Positions 18,501-27,700 of a stretch of DNA of 55,177 nt are shown here, piece after piece. The stretch's first letter is position 1. Each line of letters begins with the position of its first letter. The notes below the pieces were generated by a model. That model made no database searches. It had not been told where the DNA came from and saw only the letters and a program-made list of their open reading frames with translations. Source of the DNA: a virus; the IMG/VR virus record IMGVR_UViG_3300023175_000047, positions 1 through 55,177 of that record; one strand, 5' to 3'. Position numbers and translations under genes: made by a program.

Positions 18501-19786
18501 GACCTACACATCCAACAACTTCGAAAGCATATGGTTCTTACAAGGCAAGATTTATTGAAAAACAAGTTGCTGTTGATGATAAGTATCCAGTTTTCATACG
18601 TGCTAAAGATGAATTTGATAATTACAGTTTTTATAAAGCAACTATTGATATAGTAAAAGATCCTTTTATATATTTCTTTGATATTACAAGTGTAGAAGTA
18701 AATAATTTAGCAGGTAATTACTATACAAATTTAGTAAATTTAAATGTAAGATTGAGTTATGTATCTGGCTCAAGAATTATTAGAAAACAAATATTATTAG
18801 TTCACAGAACGAGCGGAGTAATACATAGTCTTCATAATGTAAATCCAAATAATTTCTTTATAGGCGAGGAAAATCTAACATTGAATCTTTCTGGAAAAGA
18901 AGGGCCATTTTATCTTAGATTAGAAATTGAAGATTCTGCCGGTAGAAGTTCGAGTAAAGAATTTAATTTAAATAGAAATACAGTAGCTCCATTAATAAAT
19001 CCAGCAGTAGTAAATCCTACAACTCCTAAAAATGGTTCTGGTCAAGTAACTAGTGATTATACCGATGTAAGAGTAACTGTTACAAATGAAGTTACAGCTT
19101 ATTCTCCCTTATGGAAAGCAAGAGCGACTTTATCTTCAACACCTATTACTGCAGCTTCACTAAAAACATCACCAATCGATTTAATATCGAATACAAGTAG
19201 ACCATTTTATACAAACATGGTGTGGTTTGAAGAAAAACCACAGCCTTCAATGCAGGTAATATATATTCATGTGATGGATGTATGTAATAATATCACGACG
19301 TATACTTTGAATGTTATGACTAACTCTACATCATTAGTTCCTCTTGGTGATTTAACATCAACCGCAAGAGTCTATTATAAAAGTTCTACGGATCCAATAG
19401 ACCATCAATTGATGACTAAACCCAAACCAAGATTACTTAATACAGGTGATCCTGGTTTAACAGATAATGGAAGAATATTACAGTTAAATAAGGGTAGCAT
19501 TATTTTAGCACCTTATTTTGGAGGAGTACTTGCTTCACAAGCAGCATATACTCCTGACCCGCCCGCTGTTGTAGGAACAATTGTAAATACACAAGGTATG
19601 AAATTCTATTTCAATCGGAGACCATCGAAAGTTCATGATTATATGGATACAGAATATATTGATTATGATATGTCAGACCCGAATGAAGATGTTGGTGATG
19701 TAGCAAGAATTAAAAATGATGATATTATTTTTGAAGATACTGTATCTGATGGATCTAAAACAATTACTTTGGGAGATATATCATAA
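15569..19786 (+). CDS. Modular adhesin with poly-glycine linkers and Ig-like domains (1405 aa)
   Basis: Small N-terminal globular domains are joined by pure glycine runs of 6 (residues 97-102), 10 (278-287), 14 (445-458) and 16 (644-659). The first domain and the one before the third run share a motif (VIVWLEGNLTVIKGFDS; YVLTEGLNGFIVEGFEL, then an Ala-rich helix), so these are repeated units. After the last run come Ig-like sandwiches (DIAGNIKSVGSIDVYPDTDGPEIT at about 725-750, then further D-x-x-x-(P/G) linkers) to about 1250. The C-terminal 150 residues are unlike the rest. Its stop overlaps the start of the next gene by one base, so the two are translationally coupled. Glycine-rich motifs are known in T-even tip adhesins (gp38 type), but this architecture is different. 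Likely a host-binding fibre part. Confidence 0.7.
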   Translation: MPTEVLPVVYGVSSWSVNYITGHPMYPKPWNVIVWLEGNLTVIKGFDSEAEAMAVTEITKDTSFFPTFTGTKVTRGSTEIPAEATSVKIYSVIHDMGGGGGGSSCGDGTPEPPSGQLGNNGVDGWTRTPGEFNNATIRVQAIHCTGGPGTTVGSDTLAAKEYWFDFKGNGTAGDINFYGYYIPKLHEVVDNGWIPDKTWVWVWTGNAAPTEGRSTGDSQILLHMSEIDNRWVQVYIDKTQNIFKVCGAELSSGETLTTGTNSALGFHHVTLSPMDGSGGGGGGGGGGSTCAGWDESQGVTDWVAGPIQDLEYYYLAGGPAENAGGGFFGQVGLQQDGNGFYHDEGDPGQALTVFKNSTLANIIGAVKHMWAKTPITHDPYYVLTEGLNGFIVEGFELSKLADAKAAAQAYFDSGWRVVTIGFCGPAGSDIISATDIGGTNSSGDGGGGGGGGGGGGGGAGSGPPYSYTYYGQSSSWTKIGCVSLPVQAVLGASINNGTTDPIPAGNYSSGDFEIILDSSALADFKKIYQSFNPSGAIPDPVWILDAAGYPTQTANFWNWWSEADGKEYYPPQTMGSTGGYALGARIKGAKPGLIQWYWDHAGTVFGLTLKGDIQVDVDIPYTGWNLDMCLLKFNALAGPYPPSGGGGGGGGGGGGGGGGVPTSVTVAPITPPTQPSFATSGGSIILKTGTAPSFSVTPPTYAEFETSGIPVSGASTDPLSYASLTLNILNRVFYYLRDIAGNIKSVGSIDVYPDTDGPEITNVNLTFNKPQPYTVDFNAPEVVTASATFTLRDVGVGIKEWAYDVGDGVLLYRTDQVTNAPNTPYNVSASKSFTIFPYVISSINVPSMVTQSDTNSTNGLVVLHDNIVIDWSDNLYGYEYALKFVLEYELEGFQWPHPSDPAGSEFPSICKLDITYNNGSTTDVIYSDDLQNIGPGPAQNPSALIKVDNVNPKELYVFRTPSDELTGTLDIILSLKAGPTHPTTSKAYGSYKARFIEKQVAVDDKYPVFIRAKDEFDNYSFYKATIDIVKDPFIYFFDITSVEVNNLAGNYYTNLVNLNVRLSYVSGSRIIRKQILLVHRTSGVIHSLHNVNPNNFFIGEENLTLNLSGKEGPFYLRLEIEDSAGRSSSKEFNLNRNTVAPLINPAVVNPTTPKNGSGQVTSDYTDVRVTVTNEVTAYSPLWKARATLSSTPITAASLKTSPIDLISNTSRPFYTNMVWFEEKPQPSMQVIYIHVMDVCNNITTYTLNVMTNSTSLVPLGDLTSTARVYYKSSTDPIDHQLMTKPKPRLLNTGDPGLTDNGRILQLNKGSIILAPYFGGVLASQAAYTPDPPAVVGTIVNTQGMKFYFNRRPSKVHDYMDTEYIDYDMSDPNEDVGDVARIKNDDIIFEDTVSDGSKTITLGDIS
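16901..16942 (+). repeat. In-frame glycine-codon microsatellite (14 codons)
   Basis: GGC/GGA alternation passing into GGT runs; encodes 14 consecutive Gly in the adhesin. Unit gain or loss would change linker length without breaking the frame. Confidence 0.9.
17498..17545 (+). repeat. In-frame (GGCGGA)n hexanucleotide microsatellite (16 Gly codons)
   Basis: Nearly perfect GGCGGA repeat, six units, flanked by GGC and GGT codons; encodes the longest Gly linker of the adhesin, between the small domains and the Ig-like part. Confidence 0.9.
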
Positions 19787-21297
19787 TGATTATCGGAAAT
19801 GTAACAATCAATTATAATGCTACACACATTACATCGAATCAAAATATAACTTTAGCTCCTGATGTGATCGAAAATGATCCAAAATATTATATTGGTTTTT
19901 ACGAGTACACCGTTCTTAAAAATGGATCTCCAGCATTTAGTGTAGGAAGAATAGCATTTTCAATGAACCCGATTTTATTTAATCAAAGTTCATTTATTAA
20001 TGTTTCTTCTTTAGGTTTATCACCTGGCGATACTGTTCAAGTTAATTTAAAATTTTGGGCAGTTCATAAAACTACTTCGGCTGAACTTTCATATAATTTC
20101 TCAACACAAACTGTAACTTATGATCCAAATATTCAAGCTACTAATTATATTAAAGTATCAAGAAGAAAAAGAAATATTGCTCAACTGCCTTCCGCTTCAG
20201 TTCCAGCCGGTCACCTAGATACAAATCATGGAACATACTCATCCACTAAAGATTCAGACCATGTTATAGCACCAGTTCCTGATATATTAAGAGATGACGG
20301 TTCTGTATTAAGAATTCATAAAGACCATGGACCATATTGGTCAAGAATTATCGGTGGTCTGGATATCAATTATACCTATAGATTATATTATACACATGGT
20401 TATACCTTAGGTGGATATAAAAACAGTTCAGCATTTCGAAGTGTATATAAAACTATTCATAATCAAGGTACAAATAGTGTAACATCATTTGTAGGTAATG
20501 TATTACATCAAGTAAATGCGTATGCTGGTGGTACTTGGGGAGACCGATACGCATATGTTTATAAAGCTAGAACAGATGGCTCTGATGGAGCATTTTATAG
20601 TTCAAATGGTATAACTAAATTTGATATGGCATCGGAAACAAGTGTGAGAGACCCTGCTGGGTTTAGAAGTCTATATACTCATTCAGGTGCTAGTGTAGTC
20701 AATAATTTTGGACTATTTGGTTATATTGCTTCTTCAGGTTCAGGAGGTCAAATTGAGGAACATGATTTAACAACAGATGTATTATCACCTCTTGGTTTAA
20801 CTGTTCCAACTAATGGTGTAAATTGCTCTACAGGAAAAGAAGCTGGTTATTTTTATTCAGGTAGTGGATTAAATAAACTTGTTTTTGCAACTAAAACTGT
20901 TGCTTCCATCGGTGTAGGCGTGGCGGCAGGTGCTGGTTCTAGTTCTTGTATACCTACTAAAAGATACTATCATTATCATGATGTTTCATCATCATCTCTT
21001 ATTAAATTAGATGAGTTAACAGAAACTATAACAGGTGCTGCAAGTAAAACATATGGGTTCTTTGAGGAAAGTTGGCAAATGGGTGAAGATAATGGGTTCT
21101 CAGTTGGAGTGTATGGAAATGGAGGGCAAAATCGTGAAATACATGTCATGAGTTTAGACACTAACACAATGTCACTTAGAGGATCAGCGCCTGGTAACGT
21201 TAGCGGACTGTCAACATCCGCAAATGTTTCTGCAGCTGGTTCTCTTTATGCTAGTCTATTTCCAAATTATTCGTTAACATATTTTGCATTAGTATAA
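19786..21297 (+). CDS. Propeller-like virion protein (503 aa)
   Basis: Residues 1-165 form a beta-rich attachment domain (FSVGRIAFSMNP, VNLKFWAV). From about 215 the sequence has blades of the kelch/propeller kind: Gly-Gly or Gly-Ser pairs followed by Tyr and a hydrophobic strand (YAGGTWGDRYAYVYKA, KEAGYFYSGSGLNKLVFAT, TKRYYHYHDVSSSSLIKLDELTE, KTYGFFEESWQMGED, GGQNREIHVMSLDTNTMS). That gives about six repeats of near 48 residues. The start overlaps the previous stop (TAATG), so it is coupled to the poly-Gly adhesin and may be its partner or tip. A receptor-binding propeller is the most likely role; the fold assignment is from pattern only. Confidence 0.6.
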   Translation: MIIGNVTINYNATHITSNQNITLAPDVIENDPKYYIGFYEYTVLKNGSPAFSVGRIAFSMNPILFNQSSFINVSSLGLSPGDTVQVNLKFWAVHKTTSAELSYNFSTQTVTYDPNIQATNYIKVSRRKRNIAQLPSASVPAGHLDTNHGTYSSTKDSDHVIAPVPDILRDDGSVLRIHKDHGPYWSRIIGGLDINYTYRLYYTHGYTLGGYKNSSAFRSVYKTIHNQGTNSVTSFVGNVLHQVNAYAGGTWGDRYAYVYKARTDGSDGAFYSSNGITKFDMASETSVRDPAGFRSLYTHSGASVVNNFGLFGYIASSGSGGQIEEHDLTTDVLSPLGLTVPTNGVNCSTGKEAGYFYSGSGLNKLVFATKTVASIGVGVAAGAGSSSCIPTKRYYHYHDVSSSSLIKLDELTETITGAASKTYGFFEESWQMGEDNGFSVGVYGNGGQNREIHVMSLDTNTMSLRGSAPGNVSGLSTSANVSAAGSLYASLFPNYSLTYFALV

Positions 21298-21307
21298 GGA
21301 TTATTTT

Positions 21308-21994
21308 ATGAAACATGAAGATATATTGAATTATTGCAGGCATAAAGTATTTACTCAAACAGATTATCAAAATAAATCATTTGTTATTAATACACAACTA
21401 ACGCCTCTTCGTAAATTAAAACAATGTATTATGGAAATTTCTTTACGAGAAGAAGGAGTCAGAGAAAAGGAAAGAAGTTTAAGAAAATTAGAATGGAAAA
21501 TGAAAGAACGTGAAGAAGAAATTGAAAATGAAAATTCTATTCCTAAAAAAGAAATGTTGAAAATTGAATTTGAAAAATTTGATTTTGAGCATATCAAATA
21601 TAAACATCAGTATGAAATGGCATTGGAAGATTTGAATAGTTTTGTACAGATTTTCAATGACCTTTTAGCTGAATATGATTTAGATTTAGAAAATCTTGAC
21701 CTAAATGATTTGGAAGAAGATCGAAAATATTGGCTAATTCGTATGGCTAAAAACTGTGCTGTCGATATGATCTGTACTGGTAGAATTACAACAGCCAATC
21801 TAAATGCCATTTTAGATATGAAAGAAGAAGATTACAAAGAAGTATTATTACTTGCCCATAAATATTCTAATTTTATTTCAAAGGAAATTAATAAATCTTC
21901 TGAAATAGCAAATAGTTCCATGAGAAATGAGTTGTTAAATAATGAAACAAATAGTAAAAAATTATTAGATTTTTATGAAGAGAATAATATATAA
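21308..21994 (+). CDS. Coiled-coil protein, unknown function
   Basis: The 228-residue product has a basic N-terminal helix, then a long charged coiled coil at about 36-110 (LREEGVREKERSLRKLEWKMKEREEEIE and on), and a helical, acidic C-terminal domain. Cys at 150 and 155 lie in MAKNCAVDMICTG. No signal or membrane segment. AAGGA precedes the ATG. It is the first of three genes that are not fibre-like and interrupt the adhesin run. I associate proteins of this pattern with T4-like marine phages but cannot assign a function. It may be an adaptor or a scaffold for the following enzyme. Confidence 0.65.
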   Translation: MKHEDILNYCRHKVFTQTDYQNKSFVINTQLTPLRKLKQCIMEISLREEGVREKERSLRKLEWKMKEREEEIENENSIPKKEMLKIEFEKFDFEHIKYKHQYEMALEDLNSFVQIFNDLLAEYDLDLENLDLNDLEEDRKYWLIRMAKNCAVDMICTGRITTANLNAILDMKEEDYKEVLLLAHKYSNFISKEINKSSEIANSSMRNELLNNETNSKKLLDFYEENNI

Positions 21995-22009
21995 TGGAGT
22001 TCTAAAATT

Positions 22010-23695
22010 ATGTTTTCCTTTCCCTTGAATCCAAAACTTTCAGAACAGGAGTTTTCAGAAGTAGTAATTCCTTTCTTAGTAGAACATAAAAATTTAATAA
22101 AAGATTTTTATTTTACATCAAGAATTCCCCCATTTGCGAATGATGCAATGGGAGATTATTTTTTGAATGCTTCAAATTTAGAAGGTTTGTTTAATAATGC
22201 ATTATATGTGCAAGAGAAGACTGGTGTACCAGCATCTGCTACATTTAATAATATACATATCAATCCAAGATTAGAGAATTTAAATAAATTCATCAAAAAT
22301 TTTGAGCCATTTTATGAAGCAGGTGTGCGAATAGCAACCATACCATTTACTTCTTGGGTGATGACAGGTCAGTTGCAATATGAATTTCCTGAGTTAAAAA
22401 TCAAAAATACAATTCTACAATCGATACGCAATTCTCAAGAAGTTTGGCAATTATGTGAAGCTGGTTTTGATTATATCAATCTTGAAAGAACCTTGATGAG
22501 AAATCAAGATGAGTTATTAAGAATTATCAAAGCTAGAAACAAATATTTTAGTGACACAGGAAAATATGTAGAACTTTCTTTATTGGCCAATGAAAATTGT
22601 TTGGGTTGGTGTCCAATTATGGATGAACATTATAATTATAACTCTCAACGTATATTAGAAGATCCACAATTTTTTTATAGTAGCTTGTCGAATGTATCTT
22701 GTTCAAAATGGGATTATGAAATATCTGGTGTCGAACTCAAAAGCGCAAACATACCACCATGGAAAGAAGATTGGGATGAGTTCTTAGAATTTGGCATTGA
22801 TGTTTTTAAACTTCATGGACGTGAAAATAAAGATAAAATGTATCACAGCATGAGCATAATTGAAAATTATGCAAATGATAAAGATATTCTATACAATGAC
22901 TTTGAAAGTTATAGTGAAGATATAAAGAATGTTTTGATCTCCAAATGGAGACAAAAAATAAAAACTTGTAAGAATGAATGTTGGGATTGTGGTTATTGCG
23001 ATGGTATTGGTAAATATGAATCTGAACATAAATCTTATATCAAAAAAATAAATGACAAAATACACAAATCAAATTTATATAATTCAAAATGCAGTGAAAA
23101 AACATTTTCTGTTCCAAGCTTCACATCAGATAAAATAATATGTCTTCTAAATAATTTAGTAGAAGATAGTGACATACATTTAGAAATAGGAACATTATTG
23201 GGAGGCACATTCCGAGCATCATTGGAAAATAATAATGCTGTAGGTATCGCTATTGATAATTGGAAAATTAATGAATTAAAACCCATACAACCTCACAATC
23301 CTATTATATTTTCTGACCGAATGAAGGCAGAATGTGAGATGAACTTAAGTGATTTATCGAATCAATATCATTTATTAGAATTAGATATAAAAGAAATTAC
23401 GAGTAAACATATAACAGACTGTATAGATAATCAAAAGATAACAAGTCTGTTTTATGATGGACCAATGGAATTTAAATATGTAAAGCACATTTTCAGAAAA
23501 CTGCATGATGTGCTATCAGATAAATTACTTTTTATTTTAGATGATGCTAAAAATGAAAAAATGATAAAAGAATTTGAATATTATATTAATATGAATTGGT
23601 ATGTAAATTTCACAAAGCTGATAGTTGGTACAGAAATTGAAGACGCAGAGAGTTGGTGGAATGGAGTTGGAATATATTATTTGACAAAGAGGTAG
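22010..23695 (+). CDS. U32-like Fe-S TIM-barrel fused to a class I methyltransferase
   Basis: Two domains in one 561-residue chain. Residues 60-350 resemble the U32 family (UbiU/UbiV, RlhA, TrhP): GVRIATIPFT, ELKIKNTILQSIRNSQEVWQ, AGFDYINLERTL, then LLANENCLGWCP with C197 and C201, C231 in NVSCSKWDY, a KLHGREN motif (267-273) like the KIEGR of the family, and CKNECWDCGYC (320-330). These Cys can bind a 4Fe-4S cluster. Residues 380-561 are a Rossmann methyltransferase: LEIGTLLGGTF (391-401) for S-adenosylmethionine, AIDNW (414-418), and LFYDGPMEFKY followed by FILDDAKN (508-515), like Methyltransf_24. U32 enzymes that are understood hydroxylate RNA or ubiquinone precursors, so a hydroxylate-then-methylate enzyme is plausible; the substrate is unknown. 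GGAG lies about ten bases before the ATG. Confidence 0.65.
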   Translation: MFSFPLNPKLSEQEFSEVVIPFLVEHKNLIKDFYFTSRIPPFANDAMGDYFLNASNLEGLFNNALYVQEKTGVPASATFNNIHINPRLENLNKFIKNFEPFYEAGVRIATIPFTSWVMTGQLQYEFPELKIKNTILQSIRNSQEVWQLCEAGFDYINLERTLMRNQDELLRIIKARNKYFSDTGKYVELSLLANENCLGWCPIMDEHYNYNSQRILEDPQFFYSSLSNVSCSKWDYEISGVELKSANIPPWKEDWDEFLEFGIDVFKLHGRENKDKMYHSMSIIENYANDKDILYNDFESYSEDIKNVLISKWRQKIKTCKNECWDCGYCDGIGKYESEHKSYIKKINDKIHKSNLYNSKCSEKTFSVPSFTSDKIICLLNNLVEDSDIHLEIGTLLGGTFRASLENNNAVGIAIDNWKINELKPIQPHNPIIFSDRMKAECEMNLSDLSNQYHLLELDIKEITSKHITDCIDNQKITSLFYDGPMEFKYVKHIFRKLHDVLSDKLLFILDDAKNEKMIKEFEYYINMNWYVNFTKLIVGTEIEDAESWWNGVGIYYLTKR

Positions 23696-23696
23696 A

Positions 23697-24671
23697 ATGA
23701 TTTATATTTTGTTTTTGTTTTTTATATTTTTGAATACAGCAATTATTCGTCAAAATAATATGTTTTTAGGATTTTATGATTTTTTGAAAAAGAATATAAA
23801 ATCCAATAAGTTATTAGTGTTTTTGATTTCCTTGATTTCTGGAGTGCTACCGGTATCTGGAAGAGTAAGTGTGTCTGCTTCAATGCTTGACACATTACAT
23901 CTAAAGAATAAACAGAAGCTTGGAGTTATTGATTATCTATCAACACATCATTACTATCTGTGGAGCCCATTAGAAAAAACTATTCTGATTCCTATGGCGG
24001 TTTTAGGTTTATCATACTTTCAAATAATCGAGATACTGGCACCAGCAATCATATTATACATAGGATTTTTATTATATTATTTTTTATATCAATTGAAACC
24101 GGCAGATGTAGAATTTAAAGTAGAAACTACAGAACAAGAATTTTCATTACTAACTATACTATTTTTCATTGCTCCAATTGTAGCAATGATAGCATTTCCT
24201 GATTTAGAACTCTGGATACCCTTTGCGATAGCATCACCATATTTTTTATATAAACATTATATCGCAAATGGAACTTTAAAGAATATAGAAATCAATTGGC
24301 AATTATTGGTAATCATCGGTGGAATTATAATACTTGGTCAATATGCTGCTGAATATTTTGAGGAAGCTAAAAGTTACATCAGCACAAATGAATTCTCATT
24401 ACCATTAGCAGTCGCCCTTGGATTTTTTGCTAGTTTTGCTATGGGTTCATCTGGTAAATTTGTAGCGTTGTCTACTTTTCTAACAATGATTTATGGAGTA
24501 CAATATTTTCCATTGTTTTTCTTGACAGAGTATGCTGCTTATCTGATTTCACCATCACATAAATGTTTGGCGATCGGGAAGCAATATTTTGATACACCAT
24601 TTAAAATGTATCTGAAACCGATAGGTCAATTAGCAATCATAATGTTTATCCTGGGTATAATATTAAGCTAA
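23697..24671 (+). CDS. Polytopic membrane protein resembling DUF401/IT-superfamily permeases
   Basis: About 9-10 hydrophobic segments in 324 residues (2-14, 38-54, 93-110, 112-133, 150-168, 172-186, 202-215, 234-250, 255-281, 308-323). Two halves share a motif order: GVLPVSG (49-55) then THHYYLWSPLEKTILIP (83-99) in the first, and MGSSGKF (249-255) then TEYAAYLISPSHKCLAIG (277-294) in the second. Such a double repeat with G-x-x-x-S-G hairpins and S-P turns is the pattern of ion-transporter-like permeases (GntP, CitMHS, DUF401). The start (ATG at 23697) comes one base after the stop of the enzyme gene, with GAGG inside that gene, so the two are made together. It probably acts in the host inner membrane. 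Unexpected among fibre genes. The family call is tentative; the membrane topology is clear. Confidence 0.65.
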   Translation: MIYILFLFFIFLNTAIIRQNNMFLGFYDFLKKNIKSNKLLVFLISLISGVLPVSGRVSVSASMLDTLHLKNKQKLGVIDYLSTHHYYLWSPLEKTILIPMAVLGLSYFQIIEILAPAIILYIGFLLYYFLYQLKPADVEFKVETTEQEFSLLTILFFIAPIVAMIAFPDLELWIPFAIASPYFLYKHYIANGTLKNIEINWQLLVIIGGIIILGQYAAEYFEEAKSYISTNEFSLPLAVALGFFASFAMGSSGKFVALSTFLTMIYGVQYFPLFFLTEYAAYLISPSHKCLAIGKQYFDTPFKMYLKPIGQLAIIMFILGIILS

Positions 24672-24727
24672 ATATGATTAGAAAATTCTTCACAAATACA
24701 CTAACAAAATATTTTGAATAGACAACC

Positions 24728-27700
24728 ATGGCAATTATTGGCAGTATTTCCCTTCATAGTGCAACACTTTTATCGACTACTCCCCTAGCGTATCAAGTTT
24801 GGATTAATGTAAATGCGGTAAGTGATTCGGAACTCATTCGTATGAGTACTTATTATGATTCTGCATTAGTCAACAATAATATTATACCGACTGCTCCTGT
24901 GCCAAAATATTCATATGGTACTACAGCAGTTCCTTATCTATTAGGAATTAGCTCAACTTCTACAGGATGGCATAATGTAGAAGTTGAATTTGAAAATAAT
25001 GGTGGAGAAGTTGTAAGATACATCACAAGTTTTTATCTTGATTTACAATCACCTACAATTAATAATTTTTCAAAAATAGACATTCGCAAAAATGGAGCTG
25101 GTGATTTTGTTGTATCTTGGGATGTAGACCTACATGATGATGCCGGAATTTCAAAAATCAAATTAGGAAGAGTACAAGATCCCTCATATGATAAGGTGAT
25201 TTCAATTCCTATAGGTATTCAAGATTATCATGAAACTATTCACATTATTGTACCACAAACAATACCAAATAATTCAACACATGATTTCTACATTGAAGTA
25301 ACAGATTATTCAGATAATACAATTACAAGTGCTACAGTTCCTGTTTTCTTCACAACAACACCTCCGGTGATTACAAACTATCGTCTAAATTATATTTCAC
25401 AAACAGCAACTGATTATATTTTAGACATGTATATTGATTGTGTGTTTGCGACTACTCAGAAGATTGTAGGTTACTCTTCAACATTTGCCACACCAGTAGC
25501 GTCATTTAATAATTATTTGGCCACTGGAGGAACGACTTCAATCAACACTCAAGTTGTAATTGATAAGGCTACAAATAACGCAGGAACATATAAGACATAT
25601 GCTCAAGTAAAAGATGATTTTGGAAATCTTTCACCAGTTGAAGAATATCAATTTACACTTGATACATTTGCACCAACTGGTGATTTGAATATGAGCTATG
25701 CTGAGAAAGTAGGAACGCATCCATCTCAGTTCTACTATGCGAATCTACATTTCACGGCAACTGACAGTGGATTAGTCACACACTATGCTTTTAGCGATGT
25801 AGGACCATCACACCTCACAACCTGGAATCCAATCGTTCCACCTTCTACGGTAGTCAACTTTCGACAGACCTATAACTTGGGTCAGTCGGGTTCAAAAACT
25901 GTCTATGCCAAGTATCGTGACTTCTCTGGGAATGAATCTGACGTCTATGCAGAGGCAATGACAATTGATGACTCACCACCTGCGGTAAGCTTGGGTTTTG
26001 TTCAAGGTGAAAAACGAGCAGATGGTGATTACGATGCTCTCTTTGATATCACTGCCATTGATAGTGACGCAATCAAATTCATCAAATTATATGCGGTCAA
26101 TTCAAACACGGGTAATCTTGTCTCAGGTCACACAAACAATTGGATTCAAATCACAGATACAACACATCTAATTGAAAGAAGACCAATTGTAGTCCCTGCT
26201 GCTGAACATGAAGACCTTCTTGATTTTCATTTTCAAGCAAGAGATATCTATGGTAATGAAAGCACAAAGCCTGTAGTAACTGTTCAGTTTGATAAACAAA
26301 AACCAACAATCAATAATTTTGTATTCACTGACACAACAAAAGGTGCTACAGAATATCGCATTCATACAAAATTTAATGCGATTGACAATCATGGTATTGT
26401 AGCTTATCGGTATCGTTTCGATAATGTAACATTAGCACCATGGATTTATACAACAAAAACAACTCATTTAGAAAAAGACATATATCTTGATGTACCAAAT
26501 CCTTCTGATTTAGGTGCTGCTAAGAATTTCCTTGTTCAAGTCAAAGATGCTTTTGGTAATGAAAGTAATGCAAATAGCTTGTTTGTCAAAACAAATGATA
26601 TACCACCTGAAAAAACACCAGGGACAGATGGTCTCAAATTTGCTGGTGGCGCACTCACTCCAACAGATTATGTTCTTTCATTTCAAGTAGATGTAAAAGA
26701 TATCGATCCTACTGATAATGTTTATTTCTATTCACTTGAAGTTGATAATGCTTCAACGATTAATTGGAAACAATTTTCAACACCAAATAACGCAATATCA
26801 GAAATTCTTACAATAAATTTACCTCGTACTACAACAGGTAAACATGATTTTTATCTAAGAGTAGCTGATAAGTATAAAAACATAAGCCCTGTTTATAATC
26901 TTGAATATGACCTTGATGCGATTCAAACAGTTGGTGGACTCACACTGAATAATGTTTCAAAGTCAGCTACAACTTATACAGCAAATGTTGAATTGTTTGC
27001 TGTAGACAATCGTAAAATACAATCATATTTCATTCAGAATAGTGATGGTGGACCAGAAGTTGAAGTCGCAATTGTTCCTCCTGTTCAAGTTTTCAATGAA
27101 TTCTATGAATTCCCAATTGGATTGGCAGCAGGACCAAAGTGGGCAACAGTTCGTTATAAAGATAACTTTGATAACATGTCTGATACGTATCGTATTGATT
27201 TTGATTTAGATACAACAGATCCTTATTTTGAATATTATTTTGCTGGCTCAACATCAAACGCAACGCATATCTTCTTAGATTTTGATTTAGATTTCAAAGA
27301 TAACTATCAATTACAATACTATAAATTCTGGGACAGCACAGTTCTCGAACCATCAGATTGGACTGAAATACCAAGAGCAAATAATGTCAGTGTTTCAAAA
27401 ACAGTTACAATACCAAAAGGTGTTCTAAATCCTACATTTACATGGAAAGTCTTAGACTTTTTTGGAAACGCTAACACAGGTAGCTTTTCAAAATATATAA
27501 CAACATCACCACCAACAACAACTCTTTCATTAAATTCAATTAGTTACTCTGTTGGTGATATCAATGTCGGTGTTGATTATGATATAATGGCTTCAGTTGG
27601 TTCAATGGTAGATAAGTATGAAGTTGATATCAATTCGGGTTCACACAACTATACAGTTGATTTATTTCCAAATCAATTGAATCCTAAAGGAACTTTTTAT

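Noticed and set aside
9833-19786. Diversity-generating retroelement, given the variable adhesins
   Set aside because: No reverse transcriptase gene and no template/variable repeat pair seen; the only long direct repeat is identical and lies at 13787/13854.
24674-24721. 15-codon ORF (MIRKFFTNTLTKYFE) in the gap before the 2073-residue gene
   Set aside because: No ribosome site and no similarity to neighbours. Too short to support as a gene, though it could couple translation.
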